NCBI RefSeq assembly: GCF_027744825.2
Contig: NC_071338.1
Coordinates: forward strand, 29,013,501-29,077,500
Reading direction: 5' to 3'
Source of the DNA: Synchiropus splendidus
Taxonomy: Eukaryota; Chordata; Actinopteri; Syngnathiformes; Callionymidae
DNA length: 64,000 nt
In this document: positions 39,501-54,600 of the stretch, piece after piece
Position numbering within the stretch: the first letter of the stretch is position 1
Layout of the letters: every line of letters begins with the position of its first letter
Made by a program: the position numbers and the translations under genes
The notes under the pieces: model-generated
Told to the model about the DNA's origin: nothing
The model's input: the letters and a program-made list of their open reading frames with translations, nothing else
Database searches by the model: none

Positions 39501-42500
39501 AAATAAGACCACATTAACATCAAAGCAAACAACAAGGTAGTGAATTTCTCTGGGACCTGGTTTTAAATAGAAGAAAACATTAGTATGCTCCAAGCATCTT
39601 CGCGCTGTGGACAAGCCATAAAACACGATCTTCAACAATAACATTTTCTGGCGTTATCTTAGCCCGTTAAGAAAAATGTCATCTCGCCGTGGTCAACACT
39701 GCTGAGCATTAATTTGATCTACGCTTCATTTTCCTCTCAACCTATTAAATAACATTAGCGCCGGAGTCTGATGTCACCTGGATCCCGGGAGGCCGGGTTC
39801 ATGCTGCTGTGAAGGAATTGACCTGTCGTACTTCCGCACACCGAGGAGATCAGCCATGAAATTAGCTGGAGGCGAGCTCAAGGTGTCGCCTTTAAAATAG
39901 TCTCACAGAGATAATGCCCGTAAGCACAGGAAATGAGCAACCCTCCACTCTGATATTTGTCTTCTGTGACCAAAAAGGTGGCAAAAGACTGGCTGCTTTC
40001 CACACCTAGGTGCCTTCTGGGATCAGCTTCAACATCCAAGGCACAATTAACTACAAGCACACTCCTGAACAAACCGAGAGGGTTGAGTGAAGCCTTTCGC
40101 TTTTATCACTTACAGGCAACTGGACCGGAGTCATTAGACCCTTCACCATTAATTCTAAACAGCTCTAATGGGGGGAAACAGATTAAAGAACTTCTTGAAA
40201 TCTGAAAGTAGCCATACTTTAATGGAAACAGTGAGAGGGAGCACAAAGGAGGGAAAAGCAGCATCAACACAACGAAAAATATAGTCAGTGTTGAAGCAGA
40301 GTTGACAAATCCTTCACCAGAGCAGCATTCCTCACAAATTTGAAGCAGAATGCTGTAAATCCTACTGAGTAAAACACTGAGACACAGACACAAGACAGAC
40401 ACAAAGGGCATTTTCTTAGGATGAGACAACAGAGGAAGCTGCAGATTCCAGTCATGGTCAGGTTCCAACAGAAGCATCTGCTACAATCCTGGTGAATATA
40501 CCACCCAAATGTGCCTGGCTCGTGCCTTCTGGGTGACACCATCGGTGAGTACAGTTACATGCAGAGTAGCCCGGCTAAGGTAGTAGCTTGATGAAGCCAA
40601 CAAGTCTATTCTTGTTGTCTATTTTTCTATTGAACGCCCGGTTTACTTGCAGCGGAGACAAAGTCGAATAACTGCGTAATGCACCTCTGTGACGAGGGGT
40701 GGCGCCGTCAGTCCTTCTAGTTTTGCTGTCTGTTGAAGAGCAAGGAAAGCTGACAGGTAGCGAGGAGCCCTTTCAGACTGTATTGTACGCCGTACACAGC
40801 GACCATGCAGACCAAACATGGGCAGGTTTAACTCACGAGTCAGAAGATATTCAGGAGACTGTTGTCTTTGTAATAGATGTTGAGTATCTAAAGCGCAGAG
40901 TCGCGCTGTAGATAACCGGGATGAGTCTGGACAACTTAGCAACTATGCAACTGTAACGGTTGCTAGCCTGGTGGTAATGTCATCTCCTAAAACCAAGAAA
41001 TCTTCGTCTTGTGAGAACGAACAAAACTCCCTGCACCAGTGGGGCTGAAGAGAAATCTACACATCGCCGTCACAAGTTACAAACCAGAGCTGATACCAGG
41101 TTGGTTATGCGTTCACCTCAGACATTAGCCAGGACCGAGAAATACATATAATGCACATCTGGTTATTCACATGACTTCACGATTGTAAACATGGTTATTA
41201 GACATCATTAGACTGCGATTAGTCTAGGAGTGATGAACGCAGTAATTTGATTTTCTACGCCTTAATGTCACCGTGCCCACAAAGGCAGAGAGCAGCATAA
41301 GGTGTGCGCCATTGAAACTCCTACGCGCCAACATTCAGCACAGGCTTCCAACGTGAACATTTGAAGCACAACTGAAGGAGCAAATCTCCGCTCTTCGATG
41401 CCTTGAAAGTAAGAATGTGTTTACAGTACATGGGTCGCTGTGGCAGCTGAAAGGGAACAGTTAACCAGCACAATTTCTTTGGACAACCCTCTCACATCTT
41501 TCTTTTTTTGTACTCAGTCCATTCACTGGCCTTCCTGCCACTGAACCTGCAGTGGGACAACAAACATCTTATCTTCATGGTGTCAAGTCACTTTGAGGTA
41601 TCCAGGCGGCTAAAGCAGAACCAATAGAATGTGTAAAGGTGGCAGAATGTCACACTGATTGTGAGATGCACCATAAACACAACGCAACGATAAGTTGTGC
41701 AGAAGAAACAAAACAATTGCAAGTGAACTTACTTTTACTTTGGTAACTGTGGATTGTTTCTCTCCCTGTGTAGCTCCATTAAACGTCATTTAATTCGATG
41801 CTTAATTTGGTTTGCAAAATAATTACACTTGTCACTTTGCTTAATGGACCCAGCATTAATATGAAAGTCCAGAAATGTATTCATGTTTTTCATCTCCGTC
41901 AACCAAAGACTCTTTAAGGAAAGTCAATTCTAAATGGATGAATGCCAAAACATACACTTTTCATATATGCAACAAAAAACCTCCGGTGCAATTACGTCTC
42001 TGACAAAACGCTGAATTCACGTGCTGTTTTCCATCCAAGTCTAAATTGACGGCATTTATACAGCAGCAAGGAACTATTACAGCTGACTGAGGTTTTTCCA
42101 TGAGTTGGGGGGAAAAAAATGAAGTGAAGTAAGTATAATATCATGTTAATGTTTAATCTGTGGATAAAAAGGAGCCACTCTGAAGGTCCGGTCAGTCACA
42201 CCACCGACTAAATATCTTTAGACTTCATACAAACCGTGTCTGATTTACAGTTGAAGAGTGCCTGCTAGCAGGGCGGAAGATGACACACTTTCACATGACG
42301 GATGAGCTTCATATTGCCAGAATCATTTCCATCTCGTCCTCGGAAAAAAGGCAGAGAACTCTCATTTGGGACGCCAGACTTAGCCTTTGTAATTCCCTGT
42401 TAGGCAAGAAATGGCATTTAAACTGGCATAATCACAAACAGGAAATGGCTGTGAACTGAGTCATGGTGTTAATGTGGCTGAATATTAGCTGCCTGCTCCA

Positions 42501-44007
42501 CTGACATTTGTAATGGTCTAATATGAACGTGTGGGAGGGAGGCCGTGGTCTCTGAGCTCTCAGATTTACACCAGTCGGCTTGATAGATGATAAAGTCTGC
42601 TGTCTTAAATCGTCTTGAAACTTTTTAAGCGGCACAATAATAACAATCGTGCATCTCTGTGACTCAAACACATAAATGTGTCATGATAATTCAATTCTTT
42701 TGTTGGGGTTTTATTACGGCATGTTTGATTCGTGTTTGCGATATTATCTTGATGGCTGCACACAATTTTTCATGATGGTGGATTTGTTTTACTTCCAAAT
42801 TTGCATATTAATGTTCTTCAATAAAGAGGCCATAACATATTTCTGTGGAGCTCAATGAGAGTCGAGCCTCTGGTCCCTTCTTCTGCGACTGGTCAGGATG
42901 CAGGCCCCCAAGCAGAAGCACATCAGAAACACATTTGTTCACTCAGCGAAGTGTGAAGACTTCTGTGGAATTAATGTAGTGAGAATTATACTACAATTCT
43001 CAGTTTGACCTGTTATTACTGTGAAATTGTGGCAACCTTTCTGAAGATACGTGTTGCGATCTATCAAAACAAACTTTGCTGCCCGATGTCAGCTCCTTCC
43101 TGTTCTTTCATGTTATATGGGTGGATCGATGCAGCCCTCCTTTATGTTTTTGCAGATCAACAAAGCAGAATAATTTCTTGGCACACCTGCGCTCAGTATT
43201 TGAAGGTGTGTACAGCAGTTACAGATGTGTTTCCTGAAATATGACTTTGTGCCAGGTGAATTCCCACGACACCCTTCAATTTGCAGACCTGTTCCCACAT
43301 GCCTGAGCCAATCTGTTCCTCCAGCAGTAAAACCATTCGCTTCTCTTATGCCAAATGTATCACTTGAATAGCAGAGTGCAAAGGCAGAGGCGGCTTTTCG
43401 TGGGAATGAGATTACACCACATTGTAGGGAAAATATATTTGATTAATTACAGCTGCTTGTACCAGGCGCCTCGCTGAGGCTCCTGGAAATGCAGGAAACT
43501 GTTTAAGACTTGACGGAATTCTACTCATGTCCAGCAGATCAATGTAAAAAAAAATAAAAAAAAAAGCTTCAAAATTTCTGGTAGTATTGATCCTGAGTTA
43601 AATACATGGCCAGTACCCCAGACATGAATATCATTACTTCTCATACAACCAGCCAACCTGCATCTTAATATTCTATGAATTAAGATACAAGATTTATATA
43701 AAACAAAATGCAAAATCTTCACACAAAATATATCATGAAACATTGGTGGAAAAAGCAGCATTTGCATGATAATACTACTGTCATTACACTCCAACGCACA
43801 AGCTTCAAAGGTGTGGTTCGTCATTCAGTTATTTTTAGATAATGTTTAATAAAGTTCACGCGGGTGAAAACTCTAATGTCAATAAAAGATTTAAGGAGTC
43901 CATGATTCAAGTTCAGAACATTGCCAAGTTTGTTTCATGAGTCAGTCTCCATGCGGGGTGCAACTAATTTTCCTAATATATATATATATATATCTATATA
44001 TATAGAT

Positions 44008-44074
<67 letters not shown>

Positions 44075-47000
44075 TATAGATATAGAAAGAGAGAGAGAGA
44101 GAGAGTTTAGCAATTTGCATAACATACATTGAGGAATGGGATATTATGAAAAATGAAAAATATATTTGAAATGAAAAAAGAATATATAAAGAAAAATATA
44201 TATATATATATATGAAATAAAAAAGAAGATATATAAGAAATGAAAAAGAATATATATATATCTTCTTTTTTCATTTCATATATATATTTTTTTCTTTATA
44301 TATTCTTTTTTCATTTCAAATATATTTTTCATTTTTCATAATCTCCCATTCCTCAATGTATATTATGCAAATTGCTAAACTCCCATCGCTGTTCTAAGCT
44401 ATTACAGTAGTCACCACAGCCAACATCAACCACCCGCCCACAGCGATCCAAGGCACAGCTCAGGGAGTTTGTGTGTTCTAGGGAACATTACATGAAGCAC
44501 TTGAAGGAAACTATTAGTGAAAGAAATGACATGTCACACATTATAATGCATTATCATGAACATATGAACTTCCAAAATAATGAGTGCAACCCTACATGAG
44601 CAGACAAATAAATGACTAAAACACGAGCTCCCAAAAGCCAGTGGGGCAGGCTGCGTGGATATGATAAAGCAAGAGGATTAGGGGGTGCCACACTTGTGTA
44701 TTACCATCAGGGATCATGCAAATTCTCAATTCAACTATTTATCAGTCGTGGAATCCTAATGAACATTCAAAATGGCTGCAGGACTTGAATATCAATGCTC
44801 ATCGCTCGAATCAAGGATTAAAAGTGTCTAATCAGGAAACAGATCCTGCAGAAATACACATCCTTCAACGTAGGCATCTGCTCGTAGTTGTCAAGAGAGG
44901 AGATGGAATACAGTAAAATACACGGCTGCAGGTGGCTTGGGCATGAGCTGTGATACTGTGATGGTCCTTAGCAGCCAAAATCCATGTTTGTAGCTACAGT
45001 AGGCAAAGACGGAAATTGGCATCGGAGTATGGCTTAGAGCAGTGACGCTCAACTGCTCTGCCTTTGGGAACCTAAAATACAAGATGTGACCCAAAGCACC
45101 AAAGCAAAGAATAACAATACACCTTATTTATTGAAATACAAATACTGAGGTTTGAAACTGGCATATCAGTTAAACTCTATTTTGGTGAAATAAAACTATT
45201 TGTTTATTTATTTTTCCCCAGGAAAATGCCTGCGACACCTGGTATCTCCACTTCCAACATCGCCCAAACCACCTGGCCTCCATGACTGTCTCAAAACTTC
45301 TCCACATCACAAGTGACAAGAATGAATCGAGTGTCATACAGCACCTTCCAATGAACGAGTCACATCTCGGAGTTTAGGCTGTCCACTTGCGTGACGACAG
45401 TCATACACAAGCAGCAAGCACACATGCATGTCACTGTATCAGCCAGAGGAAATGAAGAAGAGGAAGTCTGACAGACTCACATTTGCTATGGCATCAGCGA
45501 CTGAACCACCTCCCTATTACAGTAACAGATTGCTTGTCTTCAAAGGGGAGAATGATGAGAGGCTTGTATCAAAACAGTGACACTGCTACAAGGAAACACC
45601 TCGTTGTTATGATCCTGTGAGTAAAAAAAAAAAGAGTGAAGTGAGTAAATAATGTGTGACTACACTTGAGGTGCAAACACTGGCTGACTCTAGATGAACT
45701 GCAGATTTTTTTTCTTCTTTTTTTAAAAAAAATGTTCTGGCAAACCCTTCCTCTGGCGACCAAATTGAACAATTAAAATGTGTTAAAATAATATTTTAAC
45801 ATCTTAGGTAAGTGAGACAAAAATTCTGCACGTTTTTATTTTTCTGCAAATGATCCGTACCCCAAAACACACATGCAATCCTGCTATGCTAATATTTAGA
45901 ATGATAGATAGCTAGCACCACCTGCCAACAGTTGGAGCGAACAATGACTTTTCGTTCTTTTTCTTTCTTTCCCTTTCTCAAAAGTGTAATTCCAGAATGA
46001 GATACAATTATTATGAACGTCCCTATTAAAGGCCGATCTATTCTCAACCATTTTCGTGTCCAAACAACTGTGCTGGTTTCTGTAAAAACACATTTTTGCC
46101 ATTCGCATAGATTCACTGGAAACAATTTGAAACAATGTAGTGCTGTGCATATGCCCGACTGTAGGGGCGCTGTAACGCTCTAGCAACAAATGAGACCTTC
46201 CTTGTTGAGCATGTGCTGTTCACTTGTCCGCGGCACGTCTGTGCCACGTCTCCATCATCTGTCACTCATAACAATGACTACGAATAGTTGAAGATTTCTG
46301 GGTAATACTGGCAGTAGCTTTAACAGTCGTTGTGGAGTGTATACTATTCTTTTGTTAGCTGGAATGGTTGTGAAGTGGCGGTCTTTGGGGAGATAGCCGG
46401 AGCAGATGGAGCGGTGACTTCATCGTTGCGGATCCACTGTCCACAAGGAGAAGCGTGTCTGCATCGTATTATTCACTCTGGAACCCGGTTTCAAAATGCA
46501 TTGGATAAGTGAGTGAAAACACCGGATTCATGTGGATGGAAGCCCAGTCTGACACAGAGCCAGTGTGGATGCGATCAATGTCATCTCTGTGTGGACAGGG
46601 TCTTCGTCACTCCCAGTGAAAAGTTGAGTAGCTACAACTTCACCGCGCCAGACTTAACATCCTATTGCAGTGTCAGAGTAATAGTCTATTCTTCCTCTAT
46701 GGGAGCTCAAGCGGGGTCAACACTCACCCCAATTTACAGTAGGCCGAGAGAGTTACAGATTACAGAGTTACAGTTGACAGAAAGCCGACAATGAAGACTT
46801 ACAGTAAACATTAACACACTTGTTTGCAGGGAAGGGGGACGGAACAATAGCACAATGATGGTACGGCCATGTACAAGACATCAAAGGTAAATTCAGAAGT
46901 GAATCACAAAAGACAAAGGAACGAATGTTAATTCCTGCAGCACCAACTATCGTATCATCCTCAGCCCCTTCACATGGAAAAAAACAATAGAGCAGAAGAC

Positions 47001-49775
47001 ATACGTCTGGTCAGTACGGGGTAACCCACACCCGCAAAGTTAGCAAATGCAATCCATTGTATCATAGTAATGCCAACACATACACACTACACTCCCAGAT
47101 GGAGGCCAAATCTCTCACCATTTGTGAGACACACAGAGAGGGAGTGGCCTTGAGAGGCTCCCACACCAGGCTCCGGCAACACCTCAGTGATTTCTCCTTC
47201 TGATCAATAAGCCTTTACCCAAAGCACAAATCACATTAAGACCTGAAGGTTATACTCTGAGGAGTACCAAACATGCAGACCATTGCTTCCCACTATCTCG
47301 CCTAAAAGCCTTTGACAGGTGTGGGAAATGAATATTTCTATGAGATCACATGAAAAACTGGACTATGGTTCATTGGGGGGTGTCATTTTGAGAGGGATGT
47401 AATGTTAAAAAAAATATTATATTGTAGTCACAGCTAAGAAATAAAAATAAAATGCTATGTATTATGAGAAATTGTATGAGAAAATACACAAAAAAAAACA
47501 AATGTGAGCAATTTTAAGTGGTTGCCACGGTAATGTGAGGCCATTGTTGAGTTGTTAAGAGCCCTTTCAGATAAGCTGTTTCAGGGACGCGTTTAAATAT
47601 CACCAACCCCTTAAATGGCTCCTTACTTGAATAATGATATTAGTTTGTTGTTAACAACACATAACCTTGAGGCCAATTACAGCAGAAAATGAGCACAAAT
47701 ATATTGGATTGACCCTGAATGGATCATCGGAGCCATCCTGTTAGTTTGAGCACATTAATGGGCTCCTCTCGCTCCACGTCGGACTTGTTTCAGTGACGGA
47801 GCCTCCACCTCCTCAGTCATTACTTCAGCAGGAAGAATTCATTAGACATTTACAGCTGCAGCCGTCGCCTTTTCAGAGCCCCGTCGGGACATTTACAACA
47901 GCAAATATTCATGTAATTATGATGCTTAAGACATCATTAGTGTCAGGATGCAAATATGTCAGTTATTTCCGAGCACATTAAAATCATGAGGAAATGAAAA
48001 TCCATCGACGCAATGAACCATCAAGTGAGTCAGTCACCGCAATGAACGTTGAATGCAAAGTCAGCCGATCTGTAAAGGCAGAGAACAGAGCCTCAACAAC
48101 CAGAATGTCTTTTCAGGATATTAAAATAAAGTTCATCTATGTCAGTGGTGAGGCGACATTTAAGATATAAACAACGGACTGAAGATAAAGTTGTTTATCG
48201 CAAGGTAATAAATCAGGACCTTGGTCCTTGTAGCCGGGGTGACCACACAATTGAGACTCACTCGTCTCACTGTTTCAGGGCTGATTGCCCCATTCACCTG
48301 TGAATTGTTTGCTATTTCTGTTCAATAAATGAGAGGTTTTTAAGTGTTACTCATTCTTGGTCGCGTACACTTCAAGTATCGTTGCTCATATTTTGTTGCC
48401 AGGTGACAAAAGCAAGGTTGCAACCCACTGTAATCCTGCACAGATCCAAGTTAGAAGTAACACAATCGCAAAAAAGGAATCAAAATGATTCACAAATTGT
48501 ATCACGCAAAAGCGTCTTATCAAGCCAAACATTTCAGTTTTACACCAGTGAGGAGCTGCGTTGCATGTAAATGCCTCGTGGTCAATTTTGCAACCAGAAA
48601 TGGAGCAACAAATGTTTGCTGAGTAATGGAAAGGAAGCACCCCGGGACCTGATATCGTTTGTTTGGTGACTACACAACATTCATAATGATATGTGAGGGA
48701 GAGTTTTCGTTGACAAGATCAGTATTGGAAACAAGATATTTGAACTCACAAATAACCATGGCCTCAGACAAAAAGAGAGAAGCTGAGACCAAATGTTTAC
48801 CGTAACTTCCACAGCAAGAGTCACAACTTCGAACGGTCATTTTCACTTCCCTCCGGTTGAAATGGGAAATGCTGTTGATCTGCTGGATCTGTGTGAGATA
48901 GAAACATCCCTGCAATTCTATTAATAGACCCTCACATCCCAGTGGCATACAAGCTGTCTGTTACTGGAATGTAAGCTCCAAACCTTCTGCTGTTAATTAA
49001 ACCTCCACAGACGCTCCTTCATCCTGCCCCGCAGAACCGTATTTCAGGCTATAAAAGAGGGTGAAGTCACTTCTGTCACAACAATGTTTCTCAAAACACG
49101 ACAAGGTGGCACCTCGCAGGTAAAGGAGGAAACACACTGACGGCAAATCTTTTTTTTTTCCTGCAGCGGATGAGTTTGTAAGCGCTGACTACTTCTTGCA
49201 GACTTGAGAATTGATTTGCTGACTCCAGTCATCCTCCGAGGAAATTTTAAAAGCCAAGAGTCTGGAAGTCTACAGCGGTGCTGGAACACGCACATCACGA
49301 CTCACAACCTGAACTGCAGCGGATCAGGGCTTGAGGCGAGGAGATATTATTAGAGGAGAATTGTGGTAAGTGCCTTTGATGACCCAGTTCATCCTGGCTG
49401 ACTCATTTTCTAACTTCCAGACTTATTAAGTTCCACGGCTTTTGCCTTTGCTCAGTAGGAAGGTCAGTAGTTCCTGTGGTTTCTGTGGCGCCCGTAACTC
49501 TGGCATACATTTACAAGCCCAAACATTGTTGGAATGGTGACAATTATGAGGAAATAGGGTATGAATATTTCAAAAACCTAATATATTGTGTTCATTTATT
49601 TACAACCCAAGAGACATAAACTCAATGTTACCTCTCAAGATTGCAAAACAAAAACATGCTTCCGGCAGACATTAGCTTGTGCGTCAAATATGCATGATGA
49701 CTTGAGGTCATTTATAACTGTTGTCAGAAGGCAAACATAGATATTGTAGAGCTCAATGTAACAATGCACTGCACT

Positions 49776-49824
<49 letters not shown>

Positions 49825-49938
49825 GTATATTTCTGAATCAAATGATGGACCCATACATACATTTAAACAACAAAATATTGTTTATTTTGCATCAGTTTGA
49901 CAATAGCACCATAAATCACGATGGTGGCTATATTCAAG

Positions 49939-49969
<31 letters not shown>

Positions 49970-51597
49970 TTCTATTTTTTTCTTTTCATCGCACCCAGCC
50001 CTAGTGAGCTCAGCCATTAGCAATTCCTCAGCAAACATTCTGGAAATGAATATTATTTCACGTGACCTATTTCTCATTTCTCATGTGCATGCTGCATGTG
50101 AATAATACACGCAAGCAAATAAATCGCTTAAATGATCGTCCATATTTTATTGTGATGTGTGCTCTACTAAAACGTTCCCCGTGCGCATGCCTCACCCAGC
50201 ACTTCACATTTCTGTAACTCAGCCTGGCAGTTATTGTGCAATCTTCCTGACAGACGGACAAATAATCAAAGCAACAGACGTGGGTGAAAACATAACCTCC
50301 TTGCCAGAGGTAATGAATAAATCCAGCCTACCAACATCTATATGATAAACACAATTAAAAATTCCAATGTTGGGCATACATTTGCATGACAATGACCCTG
50401 ACTGTGCCGCTCTTAAATCATCACAAAATCAGATGAGACATGTTTCCAGGCGACGACGGAGGGCTGAGGGGTATCACGGAGAACATCAATGATGTTGTGG
50501 GCCAACGTGGCTCTGGGTGGTCTTTCCAGAGAACACGCATTATTAATAAGACATCAAAAAACAAACACATTTTAGATGCTATTCAGTGCAAATGTGTGGC
50601 TTTATTTAGGCACTGAATTAAAGCCACAGACCTCCGCCAAGCAAATAATCTTTGTTGTTTCACCCAAACTACAAAGACCACTAGAGATGGGTCCAGAACG
50701 CCACCAAAGTTCCATCATCTGTTCTTTGTTCCATTACCAACACAACCGGATAGTCCACGTTTTTTTGCTGACAGACAACAAATGATCCAAAATAACAAAC
50801 CTTCCCGGCAAGAGCTGTTGAACATCGCTTGGTTCCTTTGTTTCCAGCAGAGATTTGTGGCACCACCTTCCCTTGGCATCCACTGGACACCACTTTGACA
50901 CATTTGAACCCCAAAATAAAGCGGACAAAACACAGTCGATGACGCTGCAAACACAACGTCATGTTCAACTGAGCACAATTATGTGTTCTTCATATTAAGG
51001 AGTGTTACAGTGACACTTACAGGACTGGTACTGGTTGGTCGTGGTATCTGTGGTATCTGTATCATGCTATAAGGTTTCCCCAAATAAGAGGTGGCGTCTT
51101 CCTCACCTGAAATTCTACGAGCAGCGCACCAGAGTCTAAGATACAACTCAATATGGCGATGCTCTCCACTACACAGCAGACATCTCTCGGGTCATCTTCA
51201 GGATGCAGGACAGGTGAGGATGAAATGGCCCTGCAGTAGTCCAGGAATCAACAAACAATAATGTGGGATCATCCTGAGGCTTAGTAGGTGACAAGGTTTT
51301 CAAGGATGGGCAGATCGCTCACATCCCCACTGCAGCTTCAAGTGCACCCCCTTCAGATAAGTCAGTTTCAAATGGAAGCTAGACATTCTGTAATGAAGGC
51401 AACAGCAACCACCCCATCATTCAACGCGCACAATTAAAGGTTTTCCATTTGAAAAGGATGAAAAGGACCATGTAAATTCAGCTTTGAATGACATTAATAA
51501 CAATAGAAAATAGAATACTGCGTTCATGCACAACACTAGAGCGAGGAGCTGGAACTATGTTGTACTTGCCTCGCTACTTTCTTATTCCTTCTCACAG

Positions 51598-51628
<31 letters not shown>

Positions 51629-54600
51629 TCTCTGGACACTGCAATGACTTTTTCAAAGTAGCCCCTGGCCAAGATGTCGAATTCCAGAATAATCCATCTT
51701 TTATCCGTGTGAATGTGTATACAGCCCTGAGTACTGAGTTTGCCAGATGCCCAAACCAGAAAGTCAACATTAAGAGTGCAGAGCACATACAATCACGAGG
51801 ACAGACAAAATACCTGCCTGGAAACTGCTTCGAAACATAAACACCTGCATAGGTAGCCAACTGCACTTCCCCCAGGGGGCGACGGGCAAAAACACATCCA
51901 CGTTTTGAGTGTGCTGAATGCCTCGAACAAATGCTAAGACACAAATATGCCCGTACTCACAGCGCATGCTGGCAGGGACTACTCTATTGAATTTCAAATT
52001 GGGTTTGCCCCTGGCTCCGCTGCCTGATTCCAACAGCCTTAATAACAGTTCTAGGACTCAAAGACGGCTTTTTCCGAAACATGTGCCGGTTCCTAGAATA
52101 ACAAGGAAAAAGCGCCTTGTTGCAAATTCATATATTAGCAACACTGAACGGGACAGGGGTGAAACAACGAGGGAGGGGGTCACGGGGCGGTTGGTGGCGG
52201 CTCCCTCCCACGGTGTTGCCAGGAGTAATACTGGGAATGTTGGCTTGCTCTTTCACCCTCTGTGGGTTTGGCACGGTCCACACTGGACTGGCCGGCTGAG
52301 GCACAAAGCTGAGGTCACGACTCTGCTCTCTGGGAGGCCCCTTTGTAACTAATTGCTATCCCACAGTGGCAAACTTGACCTCTCGCAGCAACTGAAACGG
52401 CATGCTACACAGCGGATCCAAAAAAAATGGACAAACAGAGACAGAAGAAAAACAACAAACATAGACCGAAGAGAAAAAAGTGACTCCAGAGCATGTGCTC
52501 ACATTCCGCACTGCACTGAGCTGAAGAATAAATCTGTCTTACGAAGGCTTTTCTGTTACATTTTGGGATTATTTTTATGATTCAGAAAATGCAGCAACAA
52601 TAACACCAAGCCTAAAAATGAAAATAAAATAAAATAAAATGTAGACATGAATGGTTGTCACAGAATGTTTAAATGTAAAGGCAAGTCCCTAAAATGCGTG
52701 CAGCATGTTATGTCATAAAAATAGATTCATGGTTCATGATTCATGATTTTTTTTAGTGGTAGGACTCAATTAAATGTTTTAATCAAAAATAATTATGGCT
52801 TTTGTAATGAATGAATCTAAATAAATCACATTCTAATCGCGCTTTTATTCAGTGGTGTTGTTGTTGACGTATGTTTTAGTGCATATTTTTGTATTCTTCT
52901 AATCTGCACACTACAACTTGTACATACTGTTTTTGTCTGGCTTTGGCTTTGGCTCACTGTTTACACTTTACATTCACTTACATTAGTTTTAGCTAAAAAG
53001 TAAGAGGTGCAGTTTGGATTTCTTTTCATTGTATTTTTTAGCTAAACATGGTGTAAACATAAGTGTTTTTATTTTTTGTTTGCACTCACATTGAAGTGGT
53101 GTATTTGGCCTTTATCCATTTTTGTGATTTTCATGCAGCTGTGCTGGAAAGAAGATAAGCATTTTGTATCTCATTCTATATTTGAATTGTAATATTGTAA
53201 TATTAAACTGCAGAAATACCCCTCAAGAAGACAAAATGCTAACTGTTGCCATCAGAGTAGTCAGTTTGGACGATGGGTCTTTCGACCCTTATCCAGGGCC
53301 GTCAAAATTCCCAGGACTTCTAGTGTATTGCTCCCCAACACAGAGGCTCTCAGATCAACCGTAACCTCCGGGTGAACCCGCTGCCCCCACCAAAGGACGA
53401 GCGCAGATTTGACTGATATAGACAGAAGAAAGGGAAACAGGGGAGCGACAGGGAGAAGTTCACTGACACGGAAACGCCATCCAACCAAAGGAGCTAAAAG
53501 GTGATTAGGAAACTAGTAGCACGCTTCAGGAGCAAGCAAAGACAATAAATCACTCTGAACCCGAGGACACTACAGAGCAGAACAAGTGCCTCATATGGAA
53601 ACCCAGTGTAACAAAGCGGTTCTAAGCTGCAGAGTTTTGGGGTCGGAGGAAAGTAGATGGGCTGAGCAGGTTACATCTAGAACTCAATGAGTTTAGTTTT
53701 ACATCAAGTTGAGCGTGTTACAATGCTGGAACCAACGTTTTTGACCTTGAAAGAGTCTTACGACAACTCACATCCCTGTGCAGCTGATTGTTAATCACCC
53801 CCTCAGTCGCATCCATTACATTTTATACTCTCAATCTGTCTATATGCAGACAGCGGGGCATTCACTTCAAACTTCTTAGCATGAGCGACAGCAACGGCTA
53901 AACGCCAGTGAGTCGCTACATCCGACAATAAAAGCTTCAGTGCTTCACACACTAGCAAAATGTTTCCAACATACCTCCGTCGCGACGTTTTTTTACGATT
54001 ATTTTCACGCTCAGCTTCTCTAAAGGGCGATAACATTCATAACCTCTCGTTTCAAATGCTGAGTGGCAGAGTCATAATTGCTCGTGAAAGTTGCAGAGGT
54101 GGAGAGACTGTGTGGGATGAGTGCTCTCACATGTCATCATATCTTCATTACAAAAGGCTTGAAATGTCTATGATCCAACAACAGCTGGCTGCTTTGATTA
54201 AAAACCAGTCCGGTACCATATGAACTGAGTCTAAAGGCTCCAAACTGCTGTTGTATACATGATTTAAAGTGCAGAATCCCTAGTGTTGATCGCGGACAAG
54301 CTCATTCCTAGAGGGAATACACATGTGAAACATTTCTCCGCGCACAGCAGAAGAGCCGCCGCAGCAAGACAGATGGTACATAACAGCCTCACCCGGCTCG
54401 CTGTAGCTGACACGCTGGAATTCCAAATAAAGCCATCACACTCTGATTTGACATGAATAGAATAGAGGGTGCATGTGTGCGCATGTATACATGTTTGTCT
54501 CTCTCAACTCTGCGAGTGCAACGCAGTATGAACACTGTGATCAGTGTGCCCCTTGGCTGGATTGAAGTCTGGCTATGAATATCAATTTTGCATTCATCGC

